The notes: a model not told the origin generated them from the sequence alone. DNA of 64,000 nucleotides from Blumeriella jaapii (GCA_009599575.1 VWND01000011.1:806001-870000), one strand, 5' to 3'. Shown: positions 22,489 to 33,820, counted from the first letter of the stretch. Program-made: numbers and translations.

Positions 22489-23811
22489 CACGATTTTTCG
22501 AAATATCGTTGTTTTCAGAATCGAAAAAAAAAAATAGCGAAAACTCCGATTTTTCGGCTTAAATTATCGAATCTTCGGTTGTTTTTTAAAAAAAAAACTG
22601 TAAAACTCAGTTCGATTGAAATCTTTTTTATAAAAAAGCCGGTAAATTCGTTTTTCAGATACTCAGCTTTTTTGCCGTTCGTTTATTATAAATTAATATA
22701 TACGGCGATTGCGTCGAGAAAATCGGTGGCAGCGTAGCGGCCATTTATATCGGAAATCTTATATTCGACAGCTGTTTTATAAGCGGTTTGCTATTTTTTT
22801 ATTTATTCGGTTATATTTATTTTTTCGTTATACGTTTTACGAAAAGTGTTTTTATAATTAAATCTAACGAAGCTAACCACGGAAAAATATGCAAAAGCAA
22901 TATTTTTTTTCAGAATACGAACGAATGCCTAAAATAACTTTTGCTTTTTTTTATAATATAAATGTTTGACTTTTCGTACATTTTTATTTATCAACGAATT
23001 TTTTTGCAAATTAATATAAAAAGTAGCGTACGCTTTTTTATTATTAATAGCGTTAATTTTCGATTAAGCAATTGCAAAATTTATCAAATTGATTTTTATA
23101 ATTAAAAAAACTTAATCGAACAACTTTTGATAGGCAATAACGTATTTCTGCCATTTTTTAAGCTTTTTTAAATGGTTTTTGAAAAAATAATCGATTTTAT
23201 TTTTTAAATCGTCGAAAATTAAATTAACTAGTCGAGGCTTGTCGGAAGAATTACTAATCGTAACGGCGGCCTTTTTTGCTTCGGTTATGCCGTTGTATTC
23301 GGCGCATTTTTTATCGTAATTTGCTTAGCGTTTTTTGTTTTTTTAATCGATAAACTAATATAAAAATTGTTTTTATAATCGTTTATTAATAAAAAAACGA
23401 AATGAAAAATTAAAATCGGTGTATTCGAAAAGAAAAATTCTTAATCGGTGAAATTTATACGCTTTTAATTAAAAGATTTACGATTTTGGGTCGTAAAAAA
23501 AAACCTTTTTTTTCGTAAAAGCCGATATATTATTTTCGTTATAAAAAATCGATTAACTAGGTTAAAAAAAAATAAAAAAATAAAAATAAGATTTGTAAAT
23601 TAAAAAAATCGAAGAATTAATGTTTTCCGCACTTTTAATAGCTTTTTATCGATTCGTAGCCTTTTGCTAAATAAGAAAAACTTTGCAAAACATAACTTTT
23701 CACGAATTTCTTTTAATAATTCGAATGGATTGACCGGTAAAAGCTTTCAACGAATCTTTTAGCGTATATATTATAAAAAGAAACTTATTAATTGGCTCCG
23801 GAGCTTATAAC
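21340..23811 (-). pseudogene. COP1 gag/protease half of the copia polyprotein (decayed)
   Basis: This lies between the LTR and the integrase core of COP1, where gag and protease sit in copia elements. Minus-strand translation has long phases broken by RIP-type stops. One (about 23050-23320) is Lys/Leu-rich and helical in character; another (about 22650-22770) reads EYKISDINGRYAATDFLDAI. I could not identify a zinc knuckle or a protease DSG motif with confidence. A long T tract (about 22455-22490) interrupts it. The assignment is by position; a search against copia Gag profiles would settle it. Confidence 0.45.
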
Positions 23812-24193
23812 TGTCGTGCATAACCGAATAGTCGGTAGAAATCCTTACCGAAGGCTGGAACGGATAAATTATATGTAGTAAGATGTTACTTATATTATTT
23901 TAAATCTGACTGGCGAGCTTTTCGCAAAAAACGGAAGGTTCGGGCTCGCTTAGTCAGTCGCTCGGAAAAACTAGTTTTCGAAAAGGCTCGTTATCACGTG
24001 ACTACGAGCCTTTCCGAGCTCCAGAAACATTTAACTATTGAAAGCGTACAGAAAAAATAAATCTGGAACAAAAGAAATGAAAGGAAATAAAGGAATGTAA
24101 ATATAGCGCAACAAAATATTATTCGAGGGTTGGTAGGAGGCAGAGGGTCTTGGCGGATCACCTGACTTATACACGTGATGTTGGTTCCTGACA
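23812..24193 (-). repeat. COP1 5' LTR (382 bp)
   Basis: The tract begins TGTC and ends GACA, the short inverted ends of an LTR. It separates COP1 internal sequence from the interrupted CHR-C integrase, which resumes at 24194. It is less A+T-rich than its neighbours, with a CACGTGAC site near 23995 and another CACGTGA near 24172. In element orientation the sequence just after the LTR reads GTTATAAGCTCCGGAGCC, in the primer-binding position; I do not assign a tRNA. Confidence 0.75.
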
Positions 24194-25480
24194 GGTCGAA
24201 AGGTCGGAAATAAACGCATATCGAGCCATACGTAGTCGCTAACGTTAAAATCGATCGCGCGGCGAAACTTATTCGTATTTTATTTCATTTTGTCGTAAAT
24301 TTATTAAAAATGCGATTTAGCGACGTTTTAAGCGTCGTAATAGCGGCGAGCGTACGCACGAGCTTCGTTTGCGTTCAGTTTGTATAAAAAATTGGAAAAA
24401 AAAAAAAGTATCGAGCTTTCAGTTTTAATTAATATAAAAAGCGTAGCCGTGTATAATTTTAAAAAATAAAAAGCCATCTAGACTTTCGTAAAAAAGGATT
24501 ATTTGGGCGAAATCTATTATTAAAAAAAATTCGCTTTAATTGTTTTAATAAAAGTTTACGAAAAATCGAAAGCGTTTTTGCAAATATTAATTATAAATCT
24601 CGGTTTAACCGTCGGTTTTAAAATAAGCGTCTGTCGAAAACTTTAATTGCGTATCGAATATTTTGTTTAATTCAGACCAAAAAAGAAATTAATATTAAAA
24701 GCCACGATCGTTAATAATACTTTTTAAAAAGTTAAAATACTTATATACGTAAAATATATACAATTTGGCGAAGCTTCGAGCGTCGATATTTTTATAATAA
24801 AAAATCGAAATAGTTTGTTTAAAAAAGCGATTTATTATTACGAACACGTTATCGTAATCGTATTTGTTTTTGTTAAAGCTGCAAAAATTTATTATAACGT
24901 GCTTTTAAAAATGGTTAAAAACAGAAAAAAGCTGGAAAAAACCGGGGCGCTTGATTTTTAAAACAAGATTCTTTCGATAAACGTAGCAATTGCGATAATA
25001 TTATTTTACGAAAGCTGTTATATCTCGTTAATAATATTAGTCCGAAAGCAATTGCGTAGTTTTGTAAGCGCTGAAATAAGCGGTAGAAATTTAGTCGTGC
25101 ATTTTTCGTATAAAAGCCAAACGAAAATAATCGACGTTTAGTATTATTAAGCGATCGTAATATAGCAGCAAATCGCGTTTAAATATATACGAAATATTAT
25201 TATCGTCGTTTTTTTTCGTAGCGTTTCGTACAATTTTTTTTCGAAAAGCTATTAAATTGCTAATTATGCGATTAACGTAAATAATTTGATTAACGATACG
25301 AAATGCGAAGAAAAAAATCAGCTATTTTAACGATAAAAACAGCTGTTTCGGAAATCGTAAAAAGTCGAAGTTTTTTAATCAAAAAACGGTGATCGATTTA
25401 ATTTGCTCGAAAAAGAATTTGCAAGCGCTGAATACGTTTAAAAAAGTTTTGGCGGTCGAGTTCGCTCGTACGACGTATTA
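24194..25480 (-). pseudogene. CHR-C integrase, cut by COP1 (decayed)
   Basis: The left edge begins in the integrase C-terminal phase seen in CHR-A at about 3205 (complement of DMRLFPTFRP). The chromodomain and 3' LTR are missing because COP1 is inserted here. The core region lies between about 24400 and 25400 and has many stops. Confidence 0.78.
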
Positions 25481-25539
25481 ATGCGTTAGCCAAAAAGTTA
25501 TGTTTATTTGGTTTATACGTAATAAAAAAGTTGTAATCG

Positions 25540-27000
25540 GCGAAAAGCTCCGCTCAGCGTGCTTATCGAACGTTTAAAAGTTTCAAAATTATAAAATATT
25601 TTAAAATTTTGTAATTAATAATAATTTTGATTTAATAAACTAAGCCAGTTAATTCAGCACGAAAATTGCCTAGAAATCTTACGATTGCGAGTATTTTTTT
25701 GTCGTATACGACGTAGTTTAGCTTTGCGAAAGCTATGGTTTTATTAAAATAAGCGATTAAAAGCCAATCGTCGCTATGGAATTGCGAAAGCATAAAAGCT
25801 ATTACGCCGTCGAAAACGTTAGTTTTTAATATACAAAAAGAGTTTTGCTTATAATATTATAAAATTAATATAATAATAAAAACTAATATAAAAAGGTCGA
25901 AACTTTCTTAATATTCAAAAGTGAAATTATAAAAAACGTTAGCTTTGATTAAATAAATCAAAGGCTTTGCAATTATATCGTAATCTCGAATAAAACGTCG
26001 GTAGATATTACAAAAACCAAAAAAGCTTTATACATTTTTTACAATAATAAAAGGCTTTTAATAAACGACTACGGAAACCTTTTTTAAATTTATTTTTAAG
26101 CTTTTAATAAAAATATTCAAATCTAGGTAACGAATTCGAATAATATTAAATTTAAACTTTCGAATATCGGCCTGTAATCCAGCGTCAGCGAGCTTTTAAA
26201 ACATTTTGCGAATATATATAACGTATTTTAAAAAGTCGAACGAATAAATAAAAATATTATTTAAATATATAATATAAAAATCGTTTAAATAATCGAAAAA
26301 AAGGTCGTTTATATAACGTTGATAAACTGCGGATTTATTAATAAGGCCAAAAAATAGCATTTTGCATTTATAAGCGCCGTAACGCGTACAAAACGTCGTT
26401 AGTTTTTTATTAGCGAAGTTTATTCGAATTTTATAAAAAGCTTGACGAATATCGAGCTTCGTAAAAATTCGTGCTTTCGAAAAACGAGCAAAAGTTTTAT
26501 CGATAAAAAAAAAAGATAGCGATTTTTATAAATAACGTTATTAAAAGTTCGATAATCGATATAAAAACGCAATAAACCGTCGGGTTTTTTAGCGAAAAGT
26601 ATTAAAACAGCGAAAAAAGCGGTAAAAAATTCGATAAAACTTTTATTAAAATTATTTTACAAATAAATCTTAATAATTTCGAATTCCGAAATCGATATTT
26701 TATACAAAAAAGTGTATTTTAGCTTTTTTTCATTTATAATAAGCTCGATTTTATAGTCGTAAACCGGTAAAAAGCTAGCTCGTTACTAGCGGCCTTAAAA
26801 AACACGTGTTCGAAAGAAAAAATTCGAAAAAAGTTTATTCGAAATTAGCTTTGCTAAGCTGGTTAAAAAAATCGAAATCGATATTTTATTAGTTTTGAAA
26901 CGTTCGAAAAAATTGTAAAATTAAATTTTAAAAAAAGTGTTATACGTAAAATCGTTTAATATTTTGTCGATTTTGTACAAAGAAATTAAAAACATTTCAA
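25540..27000 (-). pseudogene. CHR-C reverse transcriptase and RNase H (decayed)
   Basis: The minus-strand sequence is colinear with CHR-A 4560-5990, including the palm region near 26210-26290, where the YLDD box again reads with Asn, and the RNase H region near 25600-25800. No open stretch exceeds about 60 codons, so this copy is more decayed than CHR-B. Function would be cDNA synthesis. Confidence 0.75.
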
Positions 27001-27559
27001 CTGCTTTTTTTTTGAAAATCAGTTTAAAAGCGTATATAATAATTTAGCAGATGAAAATTAAATAAGTAATAAATTAAAAAATTCGTTTTCGAACTGGTCG
27101 TTTGAAAAGTTTAGAAAATAGCTTATTTGAATTATCGATTATATTAAGCCAAAAGGCTATCGCGGCGAAAGCTTTTCTTCGGTTTTTAATATAACTGTTT
27201 TTTGTAAAACGAAAAAGCTGTTTTAACGAAAAAAAAAATAAAAAAAAAAATAAAAAAAATAAAAAAAAAATAAAAAAAAAATTAATAAAAAAGAAATCGG
27301 CAGCTTGGAAAGGCATTGGTATGATTTTTTATATTATTTTATTAACGTCGCAATCGAAATTAGCATCGCGAATAAAATTCGACTTTTTCGCGCTTCGTAT
27401 AGCGTTGTAAATCTGCCACAATTAGTCAAAGTTTTTATCACGTTTTATAGCGTCGTTTTAATAGCGAGATTTAATTTTTCGAAAATGCAAATAAAAGATT
27501 TTAATATAACAAACGTAAAAGGTTATAGGAGAGTAAAACTTCGGCTAATAAAACTTGCG

Positions 27560-27965
27560 TTTATTACAGTTTAATAAAACTTAGTGTTCGGCCAATTAAG
27601 CTTTTTTTAAAATTATATTACAATTTCCGAAATTAATAATTAAAAAAAGAATAAACGATTATATTTGATTGTTAATATTAAAATTAGAAAGCGTAAAATA
27701 TATAATTAAATAGCTACGAGCTTTATTATACCTTTTTACAAAAACAAAAGCCGGGAAAAATTAAATCAAAGGTTTAAAAAAAAAAAAAAAAATTTAATTA
27801 GCGCCGAATCGATTAACGCATAACCGTTCGCTTTAAAATCGGCGAGCGCTTTTACTTTGTACGAAAAGCTATTTTTAATAAATATAACGGGAATTGTTAA
27901 TAAATCGTTATTAAAAAGCTTTCGAACGTTAAAATAACGCATATCGCGTAATACGCTTAAAGAAA
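27560..27965 (-). pseudogene. CHR-C aspartic protease (decayed)
   Basis: This is the counterpart of the CHR-A and CHR-B protease. The minus-strand sequence near 27800-27950 aligns with the MRDMRYFNVRKLF to ALIDSALIK phase of the other copies. The active-site region is mutated as in CHR-A. The plus-strand open stretch at 27305-27574 is a shadow of this gene's downstream part. Confidence 0.65.
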
Positions 27966-28118
27966 AAAGCTTTGCTTAAGTTTAAGCGTTTTTCCGATTA
28001 GCGGAAAAGCTTTTAATTTTTTTATATGCGTTTTAAAAATCGTTTGAAAAAAAGTTCTTTTTTTTATTATTATTATTAAAAAGCGAGTTTTCGGCCGGCT
28101 CGACCTCGTTTATTTTTA

Positions 28119-29470
28119 CTAGCTTAAAAAAGCTTTTAAGTAAAACCGAGAATCGGCCCGTAAAAAATCGTGCAAATTGGCTTTTCTAAACTTGTTAATA
28201 TAAAATAAAAAACGAGCGTTATCGTTAATCCGATCGAAAAAAAAAAACGCTAAAAAGGGCGTTCTGGCGTGAAAAAAAAAAACAGCAGAAAACTGAAAAA
28301 AAAACTTATAAAGCATTTGAACGATTTTCGTACGTACGATTTGATTCGTAATACGCTTTAATTAAAGATTTATTATTTTAATAATCAATAGATTTAATTA
28401 AAAAGCGATTCGCGTATAAAATTCGTTTAGCTAATTAATTTTGTTTTTTTTAACGAACGGCGGTAAGCTAATTTTTAAAAATCGTTGTACGCGCTTATTT
28501 TAAATGCAATTTTTCTTATAAACGCTTTGGTATTTTATCGCGGAAAGCGTTTCGAAGCTGTTTATTAATTCGTATTTAAGCGTTCGCTGCGAAAATGGAA
28601 AATCGCAAATAAAATCGTTAAAAATCGTCGTGCGTATTTATTATAAGCATTTTAAATTCGTTTTCGGCTTTTTAAACGTCGGAAAAATCGGCTAGAAAAT
28701 CGGCGATTTTTTTTATTAATTTTTCGGAAAATGTAAAATCGAAGCGGTTAAAATACGCGGGATAAAAAACTTTTTTGCTATGTTTTCGGTTTGATCGAAT
28801 ATATAATTTTTGCGAAATCGATCGTCAGCGAAATAATCGTAATAAAATTCGAAATTGTCGAAAATTTTAGTTTTTTAATAACGTGTTTTATAATTTTTAT
28901 TATTATTTAGTTTAAATTTAAAATTCGAAACGCGTTTTATACGAGTTAATCGAAAGTTAGCAAATAAATAGAAACCATAACGTTTAAAAAGCGCGCTAAA
29001 GTTTTGACCGTTAAAAAAAATCCAAAAAGAATTCGCGAAAAGCGTAAAAATTAATTTGCAACGTTTGTTGATTAAAATAAAACGTTGCGAAAAAAAAAAG
29101 CAGCAGATTCGCGACTGATAAAAATACGTTCGATAGATTTTATCAAACGCTTTAATTAAAAGGTTTGTCGCAATCGTATAATTTTTAAAAATTGTCGTTT
29201 ACGCTTTTGCGCTTTTTTTAATTAATTTTGCAAAAGTTTTAACTAAACGCTTTCAGCGCTAAATTGCAAAAAAAAAGTAGCAAGCGAAATGATTGGCGCT
29301 TTGTTTTTTCTTTTGTTTTTTTTTCTTCGAAAAAAAAAACTGTTTTTCAAAATAAAAAAAAGCTTTTAAGAAAGGCTGCTTTTTCGCTGATTGAAAAAAA
29401 AGAAATTAGAGTGTAATAGCAGAAGCTGAAAAGCTTTGCTAAAAAAAAGATCGTTGAACAAAAGCTATTT
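28119..29470 (-). pseudogene. CHR-C gag (decayed)
   Basis: It aligns on the minus strand with the gag of CHR-A (7250-8463) and CHR-B (14500-15660), including the phase around 28119-28316. It is strongly mutated with stops in all frames, so identity rests on colinearity with the other copies. The leader beyond it is interrupted at 29501 by GYP2. Confidence 0.65.
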
Positions 29471-29501
29471 TTCGCGAAATGCGGAAATAAGCTTATTTAC
29501 G

Positions 29502-29762
29502 TGTTACGATCCTGGCCTGGCTAGTGGTAGATGCCAGTGGTATGGTTGCCAATGGTATGATTGCTGGTGGCGTTGGATTAAAGTTTGGGCACGGACCACC
29601 TCCGCCACTAAGCCTCGCGCTAAGTCACGTGACCCATAAGCGCAACCCATTATATATAAAGTTCGCGACTCCGAGCATTTTAGCTCGATGTTTTTTTTTT
29701 TTAATTTATATGCGTACTTTTTGGTTTATATTATTCCGATTATTTTTAAGCTAGCTGTGATA
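29502..29762 (+). repeat. GYP2 5' LTR (261 bp)
   Basis: It starts TGTTACGATCCTGGCC and ends AGCTGTGATA (mutated GTGACA). The U3 part has repeated GCCANTGGTA blocks (29527-29575) including a CCAAT box. The TSD TTACG precedes it. Confidence 0.93.
29651..29660 (+). promoter_or_regulatory. TATA box in GYP2 5' LTR
   Basis: TATATATAAA lies about 150 bp into the LTR, downstream of a CACGTGACC site and the CCAAT-type repeats. It is the probable element promoter. Confidence 0.6.
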
Positions 29763-30300
29763 TAAAGAAAAACCAAACAACTTTCGCTAAAAAGCTTTGT
29801 ATCCACGGTTAAAAACTCGATTTGCCTTTGCAATTCGAACTTTTTTCAAGCCGTCCGTACCGACGTTTATTTATCGATGCTTTAATCAAAACTCTTTTTT
29901 ATTAATTTTGTTTTCAGAAAAAGCTAAAATCTTTTTTTTTATTAATTCGATTTCCTTTTGCAATTCGAATCGTTTTTTTTTTTTAATATTATAACACATT
30001 TTATATTTTTTTTATAAATCGACGCGGTATCCGAAAACGAACGTAATCCGTACGATTCGGCTTCGAATTAGCATTTCCATTCTCTGCTTTTGCTTTTGGC
30101 GTTTTCGAATTTTTATTCGTTTTAAGCTTTTTCGACGATTTTAACAGCGAATTTTTATTCTACGATTTTTTTATTAAATTATAATTATTTGTTAAATCTT
30201 TTCGCTTTACTATCGAACCTAAAATCGAATTATACGACGCTGACATTTTAATACTTTTAAACCGACGAATATTCCCAAACCGATTATTTAGCATATCTGC
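29763..30300 (+). other. GYP2 5' leader, shared with TRIM1
   Basis: From about 29790 the sequence (GCTTTGTATCCACGG, then CCGTCCGTACCGACGTTTATT, cut here) matches the complement of TRIM1 32780-33000. TTTGCAATTCGAA occurs twice (near 29827 and 29950). I see no coding signal. This is the leader where primer binding and packaging signals would lie. Confidence 0.7.
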
Positions 30301-31380
30301 CAACGCTAAAAGATTTACTGCGGCCCAACAGTTTTAAATCGTTAAATAATCGTTTAAGCTATCGTCGCCGCTCGTTTTCCAGTTTTCGCTAATATCGCTC
30401 GCGACGCTTTTTTTTAATTCCGAGCTTCGCGCGCTTTTACGGCGGATTTTTAATTAATTTCCGAATATTATTTTTTCTTTTTCGATTTAGCTATTTTTCG
30501 AATCGAATTATTTAAAATCAAATACTTTCGTTATGTTTTCAGCGATTATTAAAAAAAAATTAAATATAACGTATAAAAAATAAATATAAAATTGTTTATT
30601 AAAAAATATTTAAAAATATTTATATAAAATATAAACTAAGCCAAAGTATATTTTAAATATATTATTAGAAAAGCAAAAATTATAATTTTAAAACACTTAA
30701 ATTCCGAGTTTTATAATTAAGCCTAATCGGCCCGAAACGTTTTTCGCATTTTTTATCAGCGCTTTTTTAATTATAATCGCGTTTAGTTTGCTAAATTGTA
30801 ATATGATAAGTTTTATATAAATAACGGTTAAATTTATAATAATTTTCGTTTTTTATTTATCCGCTACGTAATTATTAGCAAATTTATTAAAAACCGTTGA
30901 TTTAAAAACATATACGAAAAAATCATTTTTATTTTTAAATACGAATTTCGAATAAAAAAATATAAAATAAATAATAATTATATTGTTTTAAACGAGTTTT
31001 TAGCCGTTGCGAATAAAAAGTCACTTAATATTCGAGCTAAAAAAATAACTTTTGCTTGTCGTATAAATTATTTTTCTTTTGTTATAGCTTTTGCTAATTA
31101 AAATTCTAGGCGTATTTCCGGTATTTTTAAAGTTTTATAACGTTTTACTTTTTTAGCCTTTTTTGTTCGCACGATTTTTTTCTTTTTTAATAAAGATTTT
31201 TACGAGCGTATAGCTGCCACTTCTGCTATTTTCGATTTTCTCCGTTTAATTGCGCGTTTTCCTAGCGTTTATTATAATTGCGGCAAGCCCGGCCATTTCG
31301 CAAACGTTTGCTCCGACGCTAAATTCAGTCGCAAAATCGCCGAAATAGCTATCGACGAAAAATAAAACGATTTGTTAAAA
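30300..31380 (+). pseudogene. GYP2 gag with CCHC zinc knuckle (decayed)
   Basis: The plus-strand frame ends with an almost intact knuckle at about 31270-31313: VYYNCGKPGHFANVC. Only the first Cys is lost (TGT to TAT gives Tyr). The preceding basic stretch (near 31140-31260) fits a Gag nucleocapsid. The capsid part is stop-ridden. Gag would package the element RNA. Confidence 0.82.
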
Positions 31381-31489
31381 AACTTTTAAATCGTGGCAAA
31401 GATTTTTATTATAATCAAAAATTCGATTTTCAAAAGAATTTAAAATTTAACCAGCGTTTTTTAATAAAAAAGCGACAGTTTTTAGTTTT

Positions 31490-32209
31490 TATAAAATTAG
31501 CACGCAATAAATTATATATTAAAACATTTGCATATATCGATAGCAAAGCTAATATTTTCGATGCGATTAAAATTTTTTTAGCGTATTAATTTTTTTAACG
31601 TTTCGAAGTAAATTTTATTCGGCTGTATAAGCTTATTATATCCACCGGCTATAATAGCGAGCCGGGAAAGCTTATTTTTTTTATTATTAATTTTATTTTT
31701 ACGATTAACCGACGTCGTATAAATTTTCTTTTTTTAATTATAAACCTGGGTTTTACCGACGTTTTTATTAATCGCAAATTTTTATAGCATTACGATTTAA
31801 AACAAGCGTATAACTAAAAAAAAAACAAAATAAAATAGCTATCCGATATATTTATTATTTTTTATTTTAACGAGCAGTTGTTCGTCGATTTTAATTAGCG
31901 AAAAAAACTTAAAATGCTTAGTCGCATATATTAAAAAAATGCAAATAAACGAAACAACGCAATAAAAGTTTTATATACTTTTGCTAATATTTTTACGACG
32001 ATTAAAAAAGCTTATTTAGGCTTTAAAGCTAATAAACTTTCTACGTTTATGCGAAATTTCAAAAGCAATTTATATAAAATAAAAAAGTTTTTTATTAACA
32101 GCACTGAACCGATCAAGCCGGTTTTTCCAACCGGACCAATTGTTACTTTTTTTATTTTCAATTGCAATATTAGCGATATTTCCGCTTTTACATTCAGCGT
32201 TTTACAAAT
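31490..32209 (+). pseudogene. GYP2 aspartic protease, cut by TRIM1 (decayed)
   Basis: The frame near 31510-31600 reads KTFAYIDSKANIFDAIKIF; the DSGA loop reads DSKA (Gly to Lys by two G-to-A steps). It continues with IINLGFTDVFINRKFL and LKQAYN, the second conserved region. A longer clean phase (about 32049-32209) precedes the TRIM1 insertion at CAAAT. The protease would mature Gag-Pol. Confidence 0.8.
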
Positions 32210-32428
32210 TGTGACAGCTGGCTTAAGGGTGATCATGGTGAATGATATGGGCCGAAAGATACGCGTGTACGTTGAATACTAAGGTGAAGAGCTCTAAGGT
32301 AAACGGGAGCTCTGAACTATTAAATACAGGTTGGTAGGGGTCCGTGCGCAAACCTTAATCCTACTACTGGCAATTACCACTGGCAATTACCATTGGCAAT
32401 TTACCACCGGCCGGCCAGGATCGTAACA
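32210..32428 (-). repeat. TRIM1 3' LTR (219 bp)
   Basis: It runs TGTGACAGCTGGC to GATCGTAACA and is identical by eye to 33040-33258. It holds three units of a CTGGCAATTACCA-type repeat (about 32364-32400). Confidence 0.95.
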
Positions 32429-32446
32429 CTACCCCCCCCTTTTGAA
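32429..32446 (-). other. TRIM1 polypurine tract
   Basis: On the minus strand the bases before the 3' LTR read CTTCAAAAGGGGGGGGTAG. The purine run fixes the element's orientation. Confidence 0.8.
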
Positions 32447-32514
32447 GAACTGGTCCCCAGATCTGAAGCCGTAGAACCCAACCCGTATTTCCTTCCATAT
32501 TTTCAACCCATCAG

Positions 32515-32671
32515 GCAGACGTAGGTTGCCAGCCATTTTATCGCATAAGCAGACGTAGGTTGCCAGCCGTTTTGTCGCAAAGGCAGGCGTAAGTTGCCAG
32601 CTATTTTAATCGCATAGGCAGAGGTAGGTTGCCAGCCGATTTATCGCATAGGCAGGGGTAGGTTGCCAGCC
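32515..32671. repeat. 34-bp tandem repeats inside TRIM1
   Basis: Five units begin at 32515, 32549, 32583, 32618 and 32652, each with GCAGRSGTAGGTTGCCAGCC followed by a TTTTATCGCATA-type tail. Units differ at a few positions. They are not part of any convincing open frame. Confidence 0.9.
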
Positions 32672-32801
32672 TGCAGTCAGATGCAAGCTCTTAAATCGAC
32701 AGGCTCAGTGAAAAGGTCGAATTGTATTAAATGGTATGCAGTTAGGTGCAAGCTCGTAGATCGACAGGCTTATCGAAAAGGTCGAATCGTATTGAAAAGA
32801 A
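32672..32801. repeat. 65-bp direct repeat inside TRIM1
   Basis: Two units start at 32672 and 32737, sharing ATGCAAGCTC or GTGCAAGCTC, ATCGACAGGCT and AAAAGGTCGAAT. A shorter duplication of TAGATACAAAGCTTCTCAGC lies near 32968-33008. Confidence 0.85.
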
Positions 32802-33039
32802 AAGGGTTTCGAATTGCAGAGGCAGGTCGAAATGAGGGACGGGCTCCAGCTTTTTCTGGAAACAAGATCAATGGAAGGGAATATTGATCGAGGCACCGAC
32901 GAATAAACGTCGGTACGGGCGGCCTAAAAGGAGTTCGAGTTGCAGAGGCAGATCGAGTCCTTAACCGTAGATACAAAGCTTCTCAGCTAGATACAAAGCT
33001 TCTCAGCGGAGTGTGTGTGTTTGTTTGACCTTAGTATTA

Positions 33040-33258
33040 TGTGACAGCTGGCTTAAGGGTGATCATGGTGAATGATATGGGCCGAAAGATACGCGTGTAC
33101 GTTGAATACTAAGGTGAAGAGCTCTAAGGTAAACGGGAGCTCTGAACTATTAAATACAGGTTGGTAGGGGTCCGTGCGCAAACCTTAATCCTACTACTGG
33201 CAATTACCACTGGCAATTACCATTGGCAATTTACCACCGGCCGGCCAGGATCGTAACA
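33040..33258 (-). repeat. TRIM1 5' LTR (219 bp)
   Basis: An identical copy of 32210-32428, offset by 830 bp throughout. It is followed by the TSD CAAAT. Confidence 0.95.
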
Positions 33259-33263
33259 CAAAT

Positions 33264-33554
33264 ACGTTACGAAAAGCGAATGCGAGCCGCGAAAAAAAAA
33301 AAAAAATATTATTATCCAGCGATTGCACGTTTGTTGCTTTTATATATAATATAAATAAAAAACGTTTTCGCCGTGCGAAAATCGCCGAATTTAAAAAAAT
33401 CATATAGTTCGCGGTAATAAAAAATATTCCCGTTTTCGACGTTTTACAAGCTAAATATAACGATAACGTGGTTTTTATAAAAAAGCTTTTTCTAGCTTAA
33501 TACTCGGAATTCGAAAAACTTTTTTATAAGTAAAAAAGCGATAAGCTTGCTTTT
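33264..33554 (+). pseudogene. GYP2 protease to RT linker between TRIM1 and CHR-D (decayed)
   Basis: This is GYP2 sequence between the TRIM1 right TSD and the CHR-D left LTR. The plus-strand phase includes ANASREKKKKYYYP and SKNFFISKKA. It carries no catalytic motif and is assigned by position. Confidence 0.55.
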
Positions 33555-33820
33555 TGTGACGATCTAATCAGTCGGAGGGCTGGGAGATCAGTCAACTGAT
33601 CGCCGTATTCACATGGTATAAAAAACGAGCCTTTGGTTCTGTAACAAAGATATTCATTTAGAATCAACAACTGCAAAAGACAAAAGTTGCTAAAAGGAAA
33701 GGGCCTTATATATATAAATAGTCTTTACAATTGATAGAAAAACCCATCAGAAAACCAGGGAGCTTGCAACTATACGTAGTTGCTGGAGTGACGCGAGAAG
33801 CAAACGAGTGAATCGTCACA
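33555..33820 (-). repeat. CHR-D 3' LTR (266 bp)
   Basis: It runs TGTGACGATC to CGTCACA with the common hairpin region near the right end and a single copy of the AGCTTGCA block. Confidence 0.93.

Larger units (their letters stand above)
1..24193 (-). mobile_element. COP1: Ty1/copia retrotransposon, left end outside window, split by GYP1
   Basis: The element's own sequence is 1-1298 plus 20567-24193; the rest is the inserted GYP1. Read on the minus strand, the order is LTR (23812-24193), gag/protease-like region, integrase core, then a post-integrase linker that runs off the window before RT. Integrase ahead of RT is the copia order. It was itself inserted into CHR-C: the chromovirus reading resumes directly at 24194, so GGTCG (24194-24198) should be the right copy of its TSD. 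The left copy, the 3' LTR and RT/RNase H must lie left of position 1. Stops and A+T richness indicate RIP. Confidence 0.8.
32210..33258 (-). mobile_element. TRIM1: 1.05-kb non-autonomous LTR element
   Basis: Two 219-bp LTRs (32210-32428, 33040-33258) look identical base for base. The TSD CAAAT lies at 32205-32209 and 33259-33263. The 611-bp interior has no credible gene. A purine tract, AAAAGGGGGGGGTAG on the minus strand, abuts the left LTR, so the element reads right to left. LTR ends and leader resemble GYP2, so GYP2-type machinery is the likely helper. Base composition is ordinary with no RIP. It is inserted in the GYP2 protease. Confidence 0.93.

Noticed and set aside
27228..27292. Long A-rich run as a possible LINE poly-A tail
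   Set aside because: It lies inside CHR-C and matches A runs at the same place in CHR-A (6249-6284) and CHR-D, so it is internal element sequence.
29436..29754. Two overlapping plus-strand open stretches rich in Trp and Gly
   Set aside because: They cover the GYP2 LTR and the joint with CHR-C; neither can be a gene that predates the insertion.
32663..32887. 74-codon open stretch in TRIM1
   Set aside because: It crosses tandem repeats, has no domain, and an overlapping minus-strand stretch is equally long; a non-coding interior fits better.
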